Origin: Dehalococcoidia bacterium
GTDB lineage: Bacteria; Chloroflexota; Dehalococcoidia; Bin125
NCBI GenBank assembly: GCA_022826965.1
Contig: JAJDTU010000001.1
Coordinates: 186,001 to 250,000 of the forward strand
Direction of reading: 5' to 3'
DNA: 64,000 nt
Shown here in pieces: positions 1-8,523 of the stretch. Positions within the stretch are counted from its first letter, which is position 1. Each line of letters starts with the position of its first letter. Under the pieces are notes generated by a model. It saw nothing but the letters and a program-made list of their open reading frames with translations. It did not search any database and was not told the origin of the DNA. The position numbers were made by a program, and so were the translations under genes.

Positions 1-2
1 AG

Positions 3-206
3 ACGAACGACGACCAGGACGCGGACGGCTTCCGCGACTGCCTCTATGCGATCACCTGGAGCGGCGGGATCGGCGATAACTACAGCTTCGACGAGCGCGG
101 CGAGGTGGTCGGTCTGGCCAACGTCGTCGTCGAAGTGCTGCCGGTCTCGGAGCGCAACGAAGACAACAACGGCTACAAGGTGCTGGGGCCCGCGCCGATC
201 AAGTAG
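3..206 (+). CDS. ABC transporter substrate-binding protein, C-terminal fragment
   Basis: Only the last 67 codons are in the window, so the start lies upstream. The tail reads as a folded periplasmic-type domain ending in VLGPAPIK and a TAG stop. It precedes LivH, LivM, LivG and LivF homologues on the same strand, which is the usual place for a LivJ/LivK-type type-1 periplasmic binding protein. The assignment therefore rests mostly on context. The fragment is acidic and polar (DQDADGFRDCLYAITW), typical of a secreted binding protein. The gap to livH is 48 bp, so it probably shares the operon and supplies ligand to that permease. The ligand is unknown: branched-chain amino acids, amides or urea are all possible. 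Confidence 0.6.
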   Translation, partial: TNDDQDADGFRDCLYAITWSGGIGDNYSFDERGEVVGLANVVVEVLPVSERNEDNNGYKVLGPAPIK

Positions 207-254
207 CATCGGTCGCCGGTTCCCCGCTCGGTCTGCGGGGAGGAGCCCAGAACC

Positions 255-1631
255 GTGACTGCCTGGTCGGGCCGTCTTGATCTGAGCGAGTTCCGCGAGC
301 GTCCGCGCGATCTGCTCGCGGTCGTGCTGGCGGCCGCCGTGGTCGGCTACATCTGCTGGGCGATCAGCCAGTCGCCGCAGCAGGCGTTGCAGTTCACCTT
401 CAATGGACTCTCGGTCGGCGCGATCTATGCGCTGCTGGCGATCGGCTTCACGCTCGTCTACAGCACGGTCTGGTTCTTCGACCTCTACTACGGCGCCGCC
501 GCGGCGATGGGCGCGTACGGCATCTTCTATCTGCGCTCGGGCGAGGCGCTGGGCGGTCAGTACCAGGTCAACGATCCGGCGGTCAACGTCGTCTTCGGGC
601 TGGTCACGGCGGGCGTGGCGTTGTGGGCGCTGCGAGAGGTCTTCCACCGCCGCCTACGCGAGCGGTTCGGGAATCGCAGTGCGCTCGCCGTGGAGGCGCT
701 GGTCGCGGGCGCGCTGGGCGCCTACATGGGTGTCGTCCTGACCTGGACGAACGATCTGCACGTCCTGTTCGCTCCGGCCATCGCTATGGCGACGGCGTTC
801 GCGGTCGCCTGGCTCGTGAGGCGCGCCGCCGCGCGACTGCCGCAACGGATTGATCGGTCCGGGTTTCCCGTAATGGCCGCTATCGCCGGAGCGGCGATGG
901 GAGTCGTGGTCGGCGTGGCGCTGGCCGATACGGGCGGTTCGAAGCTGTATCTGAGCTGGGTCGTGTCGTGTCTGTTGGCGGGGATGGTCGGGCTCGCGTT
1001 CTACCGCGGCCTGTACGTGCAGATCATCCAGCGCACGCGTTCGCGCCTAATCATGCTGGTCGCCTCGCTCGGTGTCCTGCTGGCCTTGACCGCGCTGACA
1101 GTCATCGTCTTCGAGAGCGCTCCACGTCCCTTGCCCGACGTATTCGGCAGCGTTCCCTGGGAGGTCGGCGGCGCGACGATCAAGGGCTTCAACGTCTTCG
1201 CCATCGGCGTCGCTTGCGCGGCGTTTGTCGGACTTCTGCTGTTGCTCAAGCGGACTGCGTTCGGCAAATCGGTGCGGGCGATCGGCGACGATGAAGAGGT
1301 CGCGAAGGTGGTCGGGATCAACACGACCGTGGTCATCGCGATCGTCTTCTTCCTCGGCGCCGTGTTCGCGGCGTTGGCCGGAGTGCTCAACGGCCACGAC
1401 ACGGCGATCCAGCCGCGCATGGGGTTGATCATGTTGCTCAAGGGCTGGATCGCGTCGGTGGTCGGCGGGATTGGCAACCTGTACGGCGCGATCGTCGGCG
1501 GCTTTGCGCTGGGCATGATCGAGCAGTTCGGGATCTGGAGCCTGGCCGGGGAATGGAAGGACGTGGTTTCGTTCGTGGTGCTGATTCTGTTCCTCTCGTT
1601 CTGGCCCAACGGCCTGTTGCCGAGGAGGTGA
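255..1631 (+). CDS. livH: branched-chain amino acid ABC transporter permease (LivH family), with inserted membrane region
   Basis: Inner-membrane permease of a Liv-type importer, 458 residues. The N-terminal part (FTFNGLSVGAIYALLAIGF, then FTLVYSTVWFFDLYYGAAAAMG) and the C-terminal half (RAIGDDEEVAKVVGIN, then VVGGIGNLYGAIVGG) match the LivH/LivM permease fold, including the EAA-like cytoplasmic loop that docks the ATPases. Family members are usually about 290-300 residues. The excess lies between about residues 85 and 225 and contains several extra hydrophobic stretches. It begins 48 bp after the binding-protein gene and is followed 4 bp later by livM. Substrate unknown. Confidence 0.9.
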   Translation: MTAWSGRLDLSEFRERPRDLLAVVLAAAVVGYICWAISQSPQQALQFTFNGLSVGAIYALLAIGFTLVYSTVWFFDLYYGAAAAMGAYGIFYLRSGEALGGQYQVNDPAVNVVFGLVTAGVALWALREVFHRRLRERFGNRSALAVEALVAGALGAYMGVVLTWTNDLHVLFAPAIAMATAFAVAWLVRRAAARLPQRIDRSGFPVMAAIAGAAMGVVVGVALADTGGSKLYLSWVVSCLLAGMVGLAFYRGLYVQIIQRTRSRLIMLVASLGVLLALTALTVIVFESAPRPLPDVFGSVPWEVGGATIKGFNVFAIGVACAAFVGLLLLLKRTAFGKSVRAIGDDEEVAKVVGINTTVVIAIVFFLGAVFAALAGVLNGHDTAIQPRMGLIMLLKGWIASVVGGIGNLYGAIVGGFALGMIEQFGIWSLAGEWKDVVSFVVLILFLSFWPNGLLPRR

Positions 1632-1635
1632 TTCG

Positions 1636-2652
1636 GTGTCGGTGATTCCGCAGGCACTCCGCGAGCGGCCGCGCGCCGATATCGAGCGCGTCGCGACCGT
1701 GTTCGTGCTTGGCTGGGCAGTGGCGTTCATGCTCTGGCAGGGGACCGGATTCACGGTCACGCTGATGACGGTCTTCGCGATCTGGGCGATCCTGGCGGTC
1801 AGTCTGAACCTGGTGGTGGGATTTACCGGGCTGCTCTCGGTTGGACACATCGGATTCTTCGGGATCGGCGCCTACACGATGGCGATCCTCGCCTCGGACG
1901 CGTCCTACGATCAGCTCCGCACCGAGGCGATCCCAACCCCCGGCTGGCCGTTCTTTGCCGCGCTGCCGATCGCCGTGGCGCTGACCGCGCTGGTCGCGAT
2001 TGGCGTGGGGATCGTCTTCAACCGTTTCCGCGATGACATCTTCGTGCTTGTTTCATTCGGCTTCGCGATCATCGCGTTCAGCTTCTTCCTCAACCTGCGC
2101 GAGATTACGCGGGGGGCGTTTGGGATCCACGAGATCCCACGGCCGGCGTTCGGAGGCTGGGTCCTCGACGGAGAGGTCGAGTTCCTCGTCTTCGCGCTGG
2201 TCTGCCTGGGCCTCGTGGTGCTGCTCTGTTGGCTGATCGTGACTTCGTCGTTTGGCCGCGTGCTCACCGCGATCCGCGAGGACGAGGAGGCGATCGCCGT
2301 GTTCGGCTACCAGGTGACGCACTTCAAGCTGGCGGTCTGGGTGCTCTCGGCGATGATGGCCGGGCTCGCGGGCGCGCTGTTCGCGAGCTGGACGAGCTTC
2401 ATCGATCCCAACTCGTTCATCCTGCTCGAATCGATGCTGCTGATCGCGATCGTGATTCTCGGCGGGCTGGCGACGATCTGGGGTTCGCTCCTGGGCGCGA
2501 TGGCGTTCGTCCTGCTCGAGGAGGGGATGCGTTTCCTACCCTTCCTCCCGGCAGAGTTCGTCGGACAGGCGCGGCAGGTCGTGCTCGGCGTGTTGCTCGT
2601 CCTGCTCATGCTGTTCCGACCGCAAGGTCTGGTCGGGAGGTACAGGCTGTGA
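1636..2652 (+). CDS. livM: branched-chain amino acid ABC transporter permease (LivM family)
   Basis: Second membrane subunit of the Liv-type importer, 338 residues with about eight to ten hydrophobic segments. The LivM signature region is clear: LNLVVGFTGLLSVGHIGFFG near residues 55-75 and the coupling loop LTAIREDEEAIAVFGYQ near residue 210. It starts at GTG 4 bp after the livH stop, preceded by the purine-rich GAGGAGG sequence of the livH end, and its TGA overlaps the GTG start of livG. Translational coupling through the operon is likely. It pairs with LivH to form the translocation pore. Confidence 0.93.
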   Translation: MSVIPQALRERPRADIERVATVFVLGWAVAFMLWQGTGFTVTLMTVFAIWAILAVSLNLVVGFTGLLSVGHIGFFGIGAYTMAILASDASYDQLRTEAIPTPGWPFFAALPIAVALTALVAIGVGIVFNRFRDDIFVLVSFGFAIIAFSFFLNLREITRGAFGIHEIPRPAFGGWVLDGEVEFLVFALVCLGLVVLLCWLIVTSSFGRVLTAIREDEEAIAVFGYQVTHFKLAVWVLSAMMAGLAGALFASWTSFIDPNSFILLESMLLIAIVILGGLATIWGSLLGAMAFVLLEEGMRFLPFLPAEFVGQARQVVLGVLLVLLMLFRPQGLVGRYRL

Positions 2653-3395
2653 CCGACTCGGCTGGCGCCGTGATTCACACGGTCGAACTGTCCAAGCACT
2701 TCGATGCGGTGCGCGCGGTCGATGAGTTGACCGTCTCGATCCCAAAGACGGGGATCACGAGCATCGTCGGACCGAACGGGTCGGGCAAATCGACGTTCGT
2801 CAACCTGCTCAGTGGGACGCTGCCGATCGACGGCGGACTCGTGATCATCGACGGCGTCGGCTTGCGCGTGGTGAAGGCCCACGAGTCTCCGCAACACGGC
2901 GTCACGCGGACGTTCCAGGAAGTGCGGCTGTTCGACCAGATCTCGGCCTGGGACAACATCATGGTCGTGCTGACCGAACGTCGGTTGCTGCCCTCGCTCC
3001 TGGAGCGGCGGCGTCCCGCTCACCGCGAGAAGGCCGAGCGCATCCTCAAGGAGGTGGGGATGTGGGAGAAGCGTGAGGCGATGGCCGGCGAGCTGTCGTA
3101 CGGACAGCGCAAGCTGCTCGAGATTGGCCGGGCGATGGCGATGGATGCGCAGACCTACCTGTTCGACGAACCGTTCGCGGGTCTCTTTCCGCAGATGCTG
3201 GAGCGGGTCAAGGAGATCGTGGTCCGTATGCGCGACGAGGGGCACACGCTGATCTTCATCTCGCACAACATGGACATCGTGCGCGAGCTGCCGGACCACT
3301 TGATCGTGCTGGACAGCGGCAAGCTGCTGACTCAAGGCGAGGTGCACGACGTGCTCAGCCGCGAGGAAGTGATTGAGGCCTACCTCGGAGAGTGA
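2649..3395 (+). CDS. livG: branched-chain amino acid ABC transporter ATP-binding protein (LivG family)
   Basis: Cytoplasmic ATPase of the Liv importer, 248 residues from a GTG that overlaps the livM stop by 4 bp. Walker A is GPNGSGKS (about residue 40), the ABC signature is LSYGQRKLLEIGRAM and Walker B is TYLFDEPFAGL, followed by the H-loop ISHNM. The open frame continues upstream inside livM, but that part is shadow coding. The signature LSYGQ replaces LSGGQ, a common variant in LivG. It works as a heterodimer with LivF downstream. Confidence 0.93.
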   Translation: MTDSAGAVIHTVELSKHFDAVRAVDELTVSIPKTGITSIVGPNGSGKSTFVNLLSGTLPIDGGLVIIDGVGLRVVKAHESPQHGVTRTFQEVRLFDQISAWDNIMVVLTERRLLPSLLERRRPAHREKAERILKEVGMWEKREAMAGELSYGQRKLLEIGRAMAMDAQTYLFDEPFAGLFPQMLERVKEIVVRMRDEGHTLIFISHNMDIVRELPDHLIVLDSGKLLTQGEVHDVLSREEVIEAYLGE

Positions 3396-3402
3396 TCGAG
3401 CA

Positions 3403-4158
3403 ATGACCGCGTCGAACGACGCCACGCTGGAGCTGACCGATATCGCCGTCCATTACGGCGCGGTGCGGGCCTTGGACGGTGTGTCTCTGGGCATCCGCCG
3501 GGGCGAGGCGGTGGCCGTGATGGGACCCAACGGCGCCGGCAAGTCGACGGTACTGAAGGCGATCATGGGGCTCGCCCCGGTCGTGGCCGGCGCCGTCTAC
3601 TGGCGGGGACAGCGGCTCGAGGCGGCGACGCATGACATCGTCAAGGAGGGCATCTGCTTCGTCCCCCAGGGCCGACGCGTGTTCACCCACCTGACGATCG
3701 AAGAAAACCTCGAGATGGGCTGCCTCTACCTCGGCGACGATACCGAGAAGCAGCGACGGCTCGACTCGGTCATGGAACTCTTCCCCATCCTGCATGACAA
3801 ACGACGCGACATGGCTAGCCAGATGTCGGGCGGACAGCAACAGATGCTCGCGCTGGGTCGCGGGTTGATGGGCGCGCCTGACTTGCTCTTGCTCGACGAG
3901 CCGACGCTCGGCCTCGCGCCGATCGTGGTCGGCGAGGTGTTCGAGAAGGTCCGCGAGATCAGCGAGCGGCTGAACACAACGATCATGGTCGTGGAGCACA
4001 ACATCAAGGGCGTGCTCGACATCGTCGACCGCGGCTATGTCCTGGATAAGGGCCGCGTCGTGCATGAAGGCACACCGCAGTCAATCCGCGACACCGACAT
4101 CCTGACCGACGTCTTTCTCGGCCGTGTCAACCCCGAGCGCGAGGAGGCTGCGGGCTAG
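3403..4158 (+). CDS. livF: branched-chain amino acid ABC transporter ATP-binding protein (LivF family)
   Basis: Second ATPase of the Liv importer, 251 residues. Walker A GPNGAGKS, Q-loop VPQGRRVF, signature MSGGQQQMLALGRGLM, Walker B LLLLDEPTLGL and the H-loop VEHN are all present. The ATG at 3403, 7 bp after the livG stop, gives the normal LivF N-terminus; an upstream in-frame ATG at 3373 would only add ten residues overlapping livG. It is the last gene of the importer operon, 12 bp before the MFS gene, which may be co-transcribed. Confidence 0.93.
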   Translation: MTASNDATLELTDIAVHYGAVRALDGVSLGIRRGEAVAVMGPNGAGKSTVLKAIMGLAPVVAGAVYWRGQRLEAATHDIVKEGICFVPQGRRVFTHLTIEENLEMGCLYLGDDTEKQRRLDSVMELFPILHDKRRDMASQMSGGQQQMLALGRGLMGAPDLLLLDEPTLGLAPIVVGEVFEKVREISERLNTTIMVVEHNIKGVLDIVDRGYVLDKGRVVHEGTPQSIRDTDILTDVFLGRVNPEREEAAG

Positions 4159-4170
4159 ACTCGACCCGCC

Positions 4171-5538
4171 ATGTCAACCGCATTCGACGGCGCGCCACCG
4201 CCCGAAGTGCTGCAGATGCGGCGCCGATTCGCTCGCAACATCCCCGTCTACTACCTCTTCTACGGCGTCAGCGGATTCCTGATCTGGATGCCGATCTGGG
4301 TCATTTACCTGCAGGAATTCCGGGGGATGAGCCTGACCCAAATCGGATCGATCGAGGCGATTTTCTGGATCACCGTGGTAATCGCCGAAGTGCCGACCGG
4401 GGCGGTCGCCGACCGCTGGGGTCGACGCGTCTCGCTCGTGCTGGGCGGCGCGATGTTCTGCGTGGGTTCGGTCGTCTTCGCATTCAGCTCCACGTACGTC
4501 GTCCTGTTAGTGGCGTACCTGACCATCGCCGTGGCGATGACGATGTACTCGGGCGCCGGCCACGCGCTGGTCTATGACACGCTGCGCCAGCTTGGCCGGA
4601 CCGAGGAGTACGAGAAGCACATCGGGCGCTCGGAAGCGATGGCGTTCGGCTCGATGCTGGTCGCAACGCTGCTCGGCGGACCGTTGGTGGCGCTGATTGG
4701 ATACTCGGAGACGATCCTCGTGGGTGCCGTGTTCATGGGCGCGGCCGGCGCGGTCGCCCTGTTCCTGCGCGAGCCGCCGCGCAGCGAAGCGGCGATCTCC
4801 GGAGAGCCGACGAGTCAACACGTAAGTCGGAACAGCGTCGCCGCAGAACCACGCCGCAGCGTGCTGGGCAACATGCTCGGCGGCGTGCGCGTCGTCTGGA
4901 GCAGCAAGCTGTTGCTCTGGTACATCCTGTTCGCGACGTTGCTCTCCGGCGTGATCATGATCTCGACCGACTTTCTGATCCAACCGCTCGTGGTCTACCA
5001 CGGCGTCGACCCGGCCAGTGGCGTCGAAACCGGACTCGCCTACTCGGGCATCTTGATGTCGCCGGTCGCGGGGATGGTCGTCGGCTCGTTGCTGGCGGCC
5101 TGGATCGCCAGTCGGTTCGGCGAGCGCCGTTCACTCGTGATTCCGCTGATGGTCGGCGCATTGGTCTTCCTCGCCCCGACCCTCTGGGATTCTCTCTGGG
5201 TAGTCGTAGCCATCGGCGTGCTGGCGGCCATACGCGGCATGATTCGTCCGATCGCCACGGGCTACATCAACCGGCGCATCCCGTCCGATCAGCGAGCGAC
5301 CGTGCTGTCGATGTTCGAGCTCTCGACAGCGCTGGTCGTGGCCATCGTGTTGCCCCAGACGGGCGCGGTTGCCGACGCAGTCGGCTTCCCGGCGTCGTTC
5401 GGCTTGCTGCTCGTGGTATTGATCGGAGCGGGTGGCCTGTTCGCCCTGATCTGGCGGCTGCTCCACGGCAGAGAGCAAGCGCGCCTGGCCTTCACACTCA
5501 ACTCGATGACCAAGCCGCAGGCGGCGGCGCCGAGGTAG
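4171..5538 (+). CDS. MFS transporter
   Basis: Major facilitator superfamily protein of 455 residues with about 12 hydrophobic segments split by a cytoplasmic loop near residues 200-230. The MFS motif between helices 2 and 3 is visible as GAVADRWGRRVSL (about residues 75-87). The first helix starts after a short basic N-terminus (RRRFARN). It lies 12 bp downstream of livF and ends just before the cobalamin riboswitch, so it belongs to the upstream unit. The substrate cannot be told from sequence; drug/metabolite efflux is the usual default for this subgroup. Confidence 0.85.
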   Translation: MSTAFDGAPPPEVLQMRRRFARNIPVYYLFYGVSGFLIWMPIWVIYLQEFRGMSLTQIGSIEAIFWITVVIAEVPTGAVADRWGRRVSLVLGGAMFCVGSVVFAFSSTYVVLLVAYLTIAVAMTMYSGAGHALVYDTLRQLGRTEEYEKHIGRSEAMAFGSMLVATLLGGPLVALIGYSETILVGAVFMGAAGAVALFLREPPRSEAAISGEPTSQHVSRNSVAAEPRRSVLGNMLGGVRVVWSSKLLLWYILFATLLSGVIMISTDFLIQPLVVYHGVDPASGVETGLAYSGILMSPVAGMVVGSLLAAWIASRFGERRSLVIPLMVGALVFLAPTLWDSLWVVVAIGVLAAIRGMIRPIATGYINRRIPSDQRATVLSMFELSTALVVAIVLPQTGAVADAVGFPASFGLLLVVLIGAGGLFALIWRLLHGREQARLAFTLNSMTKPQAAAPR

Positions 5539-5566
5539 AAGGTCAACACTCTGGCATTAGCCTGGC

Positions 5567-5575
5567 TGTGATAAT
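5567..5575 (+). promoter_or_regulatory. candidate extended -10 promoter for the cobalamin operon
   Basis: TGTGATAAT gives a TG-N-GATAAT extended -10 element about 18 bp before the first base of the riboswitch P1 helix. No good -35 hexamer is seen at 17 bp, which is tolerated with extended -10 promoters. Placement just upstream of the aptamer supports it; this is sequence inspection only. Confidence 0.4.
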
Positions 5576-5592
5576 CTCGGGCTGGTTCTGTT

Positions 5593-5774
5593 CGTCCAGG
5601 TGCCCGTCCCGGGAGAATAGGGAAGTCGGTGCAAATCCGACGCGGTAGCGCCACTGTTAGCGGGGCTGACTCGATTGAGTGAGCAGATCGGAGCGCCGAG
5701 ACTCACTGTCGCCAAGGCGATGGGAAGGGCTCGGCAGCAACCTCCGCCCGTAAGCCAGGAGACCTGCCTGGACG
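5593..5774 (+). promoter_or_regulatory. cobalamin (AdoCbl) riboswitch
   Basis: Classic B12 aptamer. The P1 helix closes perfectly: CGTCCAGG at 5593-5600 pairs with CCTGGACG at 5767-5774. Inside are the conserved GGTGCCC start, GGGAGAATAGGGAA, the repeated CGGTGCAAATCCG hairpin, GCGCCACTGT and the B12 box AGCCAGGAGACCTGCC (about 5753-5768). The element sits before an uptake and cobalamin-assembly operon and is followed by an intrinsic terminator before the first gene. Control by premature termination when adenosylcobalamin is bound is the likely mode. Confidence 0.95.
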
Positions 5775-5840
5775 AGAGGTGATGACTCTCCGCATTAGAG
5801 GGGTCCCTCGATCTCCGGGTCGAGTTCCCGGTCGATCGAA

Positions 5841-5875
5841 CTCCAGACCTTCAGCGGAGAGCTGGAGGTTTTTTT
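5841..5875 (+). terminator. intrinsic terminator, expression platform of the cobalamin riboswitch
   Basis: CTCCAG (5841-5846) pairs with CTGGAG (5862-5867) and is followed by seven T residues at 5869-5875, all between the aptamer and btuC. A second hairpin, CCGGG/CCCGG flanked by CGATC/GATCG, lies just upstream (about 5808-5838) and could compete with it. A terminator located 44 bp before the start codon, rather than after the operon, fits transcriptional attenuation. Confidence 0.85.
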
Positions 5876-5918
5876 CTTGCTCTACGCGGGTGTCTCCGGG
5901 CTGCGCGGCTATCGCCAG

Positions 5919-6953
5919 ATGCGGGTTTCGGCGCGCCTCGCCATCGGCGCGGCGATCCTGCTGGCGCTCGTACTGGTGGTGGCGCTGATCTCGCTCAGCC
6001 TCGGCCCGGTCGACATTCCGACCAGCCACGTCGCCGCGATCATCCTCTCGTCGATCGGGTTCGACGTGGCGGAGTTCGCCCGCACCGAGCAGCTGGTGAT
6101 CGACCAGATCCGGTTGCCGCGGATCATTGTGGGCGCGTCAGTCGGTATGGCGCTCGGCGTCGCCGGCGCGACGATGCAAGGCCTGTTCCGCAATCCGATG
6201 GCAGATCCGGGAATCATCGGCGTTTCGGCCGGCGGTGCGCTGGGCGCCGTCATCGCGATCGCAACCGGAACTGCAGCGCTGTTCTTTCTGGCGCTGCCGG
6301 TCTTCGCCTTCGTTGGCGCGATGGCCGCGGCCTTCCTGGTGTACGGGATCGCTGCGGTGGGCGGACGTTTCTCGATGGCGACCCTGCTGCTCGCCGGCGT
6401 CGCGGTCAATGCGTTCTTGGGCGCAATCGTGTCGGCGATCATCATCGTCCTGCCCGACAACGAGGCGCTGCGCGAGATCCTCTTCTGGCTGGCCGGCGGA
6501 CTCGACTCCCGCTCTTGGGAGCACGTCCGCATCGCGACGCCGCTGATCGTCGCCAGCACGGCGGTGCTGCTGCTGATGTCCCGTGATCTGAACCTGCTAA
6601 TGCTGGGCGACGACGAGGCCCGCTCGATGGGCGTGCGCGTCGGCGCGACGCGGATTGTCCTGCTCGCCGCCGCGGCGCTCGCGACGGGCGCGGCCGTCGC
6701 CGTGAGCGGCACGATTGCCTTCGTTGGGCTCATCATTCCGCACACCCTCCGATTGGTGCTCGGTCCCGACAATCGCGTGCTGATCCCGCTGAGCGCGCTG
6801 GCTGGCGCGGTCTTCGTGATCCTCGCCGACACCGTCGCCCGAACGATCATCGAGCCCGCCGAGTTTCGGGTCGGGATCCTGACGGCCTTCGTCGGCGCGC
6901 CGTTTTTCATCCTCCTGCTGATCAAGAACAAGCGACAGGTCTACTCGCTATGA
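5919..6953 (+). CDS. btuC: cobalamin/corrinoid ABC transporter permease (BtuC/FecCD family)
   Basis: Inner-membrane permease of 344 residues. Family landmarks include LPRIIVGASVGMALGVAGATMQ, NPMADPGIIGVSAGGALGAV, AVNAFLGAIVS, FIGLIIPH-like VGLIIPHTLRLVLG and the DTVART end. The ATG at 5919 gives the usual FecCD N-terminus; an upstream in-frame TTG at 5877 sits against the terminator T-run and is less likely. FecCD permeases carry either siderophores/haem or B12. The riboswitch and the following cob genes argue strongly for corrinoid. No periplasmic binding protein (BtuF) is encoded in this operon. Confidence 0.9.
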   Translation: MRVSARLAIGAAILLALVLVVALISLSLGPVDIPTSHVAAIILSSIGFDVAEFARTEQLVIDQIRLPRIIVGASVGMALGVAGATMQGLFRNPMADPGIIGVSAGGALGAVIAIATGTAALFFLALPVFAFVGAMAAAFLVYGIAAVGGRFSMATLLLAGVAVNAFLGAIVSAIIIVLPDNEALREILFWLAGGLDSRSWEHVRIATPLIVASTAVLLLMSRDLNLLMLGDDEARSMGVRVGATRIVLLAAAALATGAAVAVSGTIAFVGLIIPHTLRLVLGPDNRVLIPLSALAGAVFVILADTVARTIIEPAEFRVGILTAFVGAPFFILLLIKNKRQVYSL

Positions 6954-7954
6954 GCAAACACCGCCCCTCGGTGTCCGACAGGAACAATCACGCGGCGGAG
7001 CAGCGTGCGGGCGAGGCGTGGCCGGAAGACGCTCGCGATCTGCCTCGGCAAGGGCAAGCAAAGCCCGATCACAGTCCGACGGTCGAGGCAAAGGCGCTCT
7101 CCTTCTCCGTCAATGCGAAGCAGCTGCTCGACAGCGTCGATCTACGGGCCGAGAGCGGACAGTTCGTTGGGCTGATTGGCCCTAACGGGGCAGGCAAGAC
7201 GACGCTGCTTCGCTCGATCTCGAACGTGCTCAGCTACGACCAGGGATCGGTCCGCCTGCTCGGTGAGGAGCTGGACAAGCTGCCGGCCCGGCACGTGGCG
7301 GAGATCCTCGCGCTGGTGCCGCAGATCGCGCCGTACACGCAGGGCTTCACCGCGTTCGAACTGGTGCTGATGGGTCGCTACCCCCACATGGGACGCTTCC
7401 AGGTCGAGGGCAAGGAGGACGACGGAATCGCGGAGCGTGCGATGCGGCTGACCGAAACGGAGTCGTTCGCGACGAGGACGCTGGAGACGCTCTCGGGCGG
7501 CGAACGCCAGCGGGTGTTCCTGGCGCGGGCCATCGCGCAACAGCCGCGCGTACTATTGCTCGATGAGCCGACCTCGAACCTCGACGTCCTCCATCAGCTC
7601 AAGATCCTGACGCTCGTGCGAGAGCTGGTCGACGACGGGCTGACGGCGGTCGCCGCAATCCATGACCTCAACCTGGCGGCGCGATTCTGCGATCGCCTGG
7701 TCCTGCTCGCCGACGGAGAGGTGCAGACCGAAGGAGTGCCGGAGGACGTGTTGACCGCTGAGACGATCGAGGCCGTGTTCGGCGTCGAAGCGGCGGTCTA
7801 CCGCGAGCCGGCGACCGGCGCCCTGGCGATCAGCTTGATCGCCGCGGCTGAGAGCGCCGACGTTGAGGCTCCGGTTGGTAGCGAGGTGATGGAAGCGCCG
7901 TCCGGCAAGCCGGCCGTCGCGGCGCGAAGTGAGGCGACCAGTGGCATCCGCTGA
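6950..7954 (+). CDS. btuD: cobalamin/corrinoid ABC transporter ATP-binding protein (BtuD/FecE family)
   Basis: ATPase of 334 residues whose ATG overlaps the btuC stop (ATGA). Walker A GPNGAGKT, signature [17 protein letters not shown], Walker [12 protein letters not shown] and H-loop IHDLN are present. Compared with a normal BtuD/FecE (about 250-260 residues) it carries a polar N-terminal extension of about 45 residues (rich in R, E, Q) and a C-terminal extension of about 60 residues, both without recognisable domains. It energises BtuC. Confidence 0.9.
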   Translation: MSKHRPSVSDRNNHAAEQRAGEAWPEDARDLPRQGQAKPDHSPTVEAKALSFSVNAKQLLDSVDLRAESGQFVGLIGPNGAGKTTLLRSISNVLSYDQGSVRLLGEELDKLPARHVAEILALVPQIAPYTQGFTAFELVLMGRYPHMGRFQVEGKEDDGIAERAMRLTETESFATRTLETLSGGERQRVFLARAIAQQPRVLLLDEPTSNLDVLHQLKILTLVRELVDDGLTAVAAIHDLNLAARFCDRLVLLADGEVQTEGVPEDVLTAETIEAVFGVEAAVYREPATGALAISLIAAAESADVEAPVGSEVMEAPSGKPAVAARSEATSGIR

Positions 7955-8504
7955 GCGCGCCTCGGTTGAGCGCCGCCGTCAGCGCCAGCAGGGACTCGTG
8001 ATCGTCAATACCGGCGAGGGCAAGGGCAAGACGACCGCGGCGCTGGGCGTGCTTTTCCGCGCCCGCGGTCGTGACTTTCGCGTGCGCATGTTCCAGTTCA
8101 TCAAGCACTCGACGGCGAAGTTCGGCGAGCATCGAGCGGCGAAGCGGCTGGAAATTCCGATCGAGTCGCTCGGAGACGGCTTCACCTGGCTGTCGAAGGA
8201 CATGGACGAGACGACCGCGCTGGCCGTCGCCCAGTGGGACCGCTGCAAGGAGGCGATCGCCGACGGTGAAGAAGACATCATCGTGCTCGACGAATTCACC
8301 TACGCGATGCACTACGGCTGGGTCGAAGTCGCAGAAGTGATTGAAACGCTCAGGCGTCGGCCCAGACGGATGCACGTGATCATCACGGGCCGCTACGCGC
8401 CCCCGGAGTTGATCGATTTCGCCGATCTCGTCACCGAGATGAAACTGATCAAGCATCCCTACGAGGAGCAGGGAATCCGAGCCCAACCGGGCATCGAATA
8501 CTAG
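7941..8504 (+). CDS. cobO: cob(I)yrinic acid a,c-diamide adenosyltransferase
   Basis: CobO/BtuR-type corrinoid adenosyltransferase, 187 residues, which attaches the 5'-deoxyadenosyl group from ATP to Co(I) corrinoids. The P-loop [15 protein letters not shown] near the N-terminus and the [11 protein letters not shown] and [15 protein letters not shown] segments are diagnostic. GTG at 7941 has a GAGG six bases upstream; GTG at 7929 is the alternative, and both overlap the end of btuD. Co-transcription with the importer lets incoming corrinoid be adenosylated immediately. Confidence 0.93.
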   Translation: MASAERASVERRRQRQQGLVIVNTGEGKGKTTAALGVLFRARGRDFRVRMFQFIKHSTAKFGEHRAAKRLEIPIESLGDGFTWLSKDMDETTALAVAQWDRCKEAIADGEEDIIVLDEFTYAMHYGWVEVAEVIETLRRRPRRMHVIITGRYAPPELIDFADLVTEMKLIKHPYEEQGIRAQPGIEY

Positions 8505-8523
8505 AGAGCGCGGCGGCGTTGCG

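Noticed and set aside
2307-3425. Antisense open frame across livG
   Set aside because: LivG carries all ABC ATPase motifs on the plus strand; the antisense translation has biased composition and no motif.
5776-5840. tRNA or small RNA gene between the riboswitch and the terminator
   Set aside because: The hairpins here are explained by the expression platform, and there is no tRNA cloverleaf or anticodon arm.
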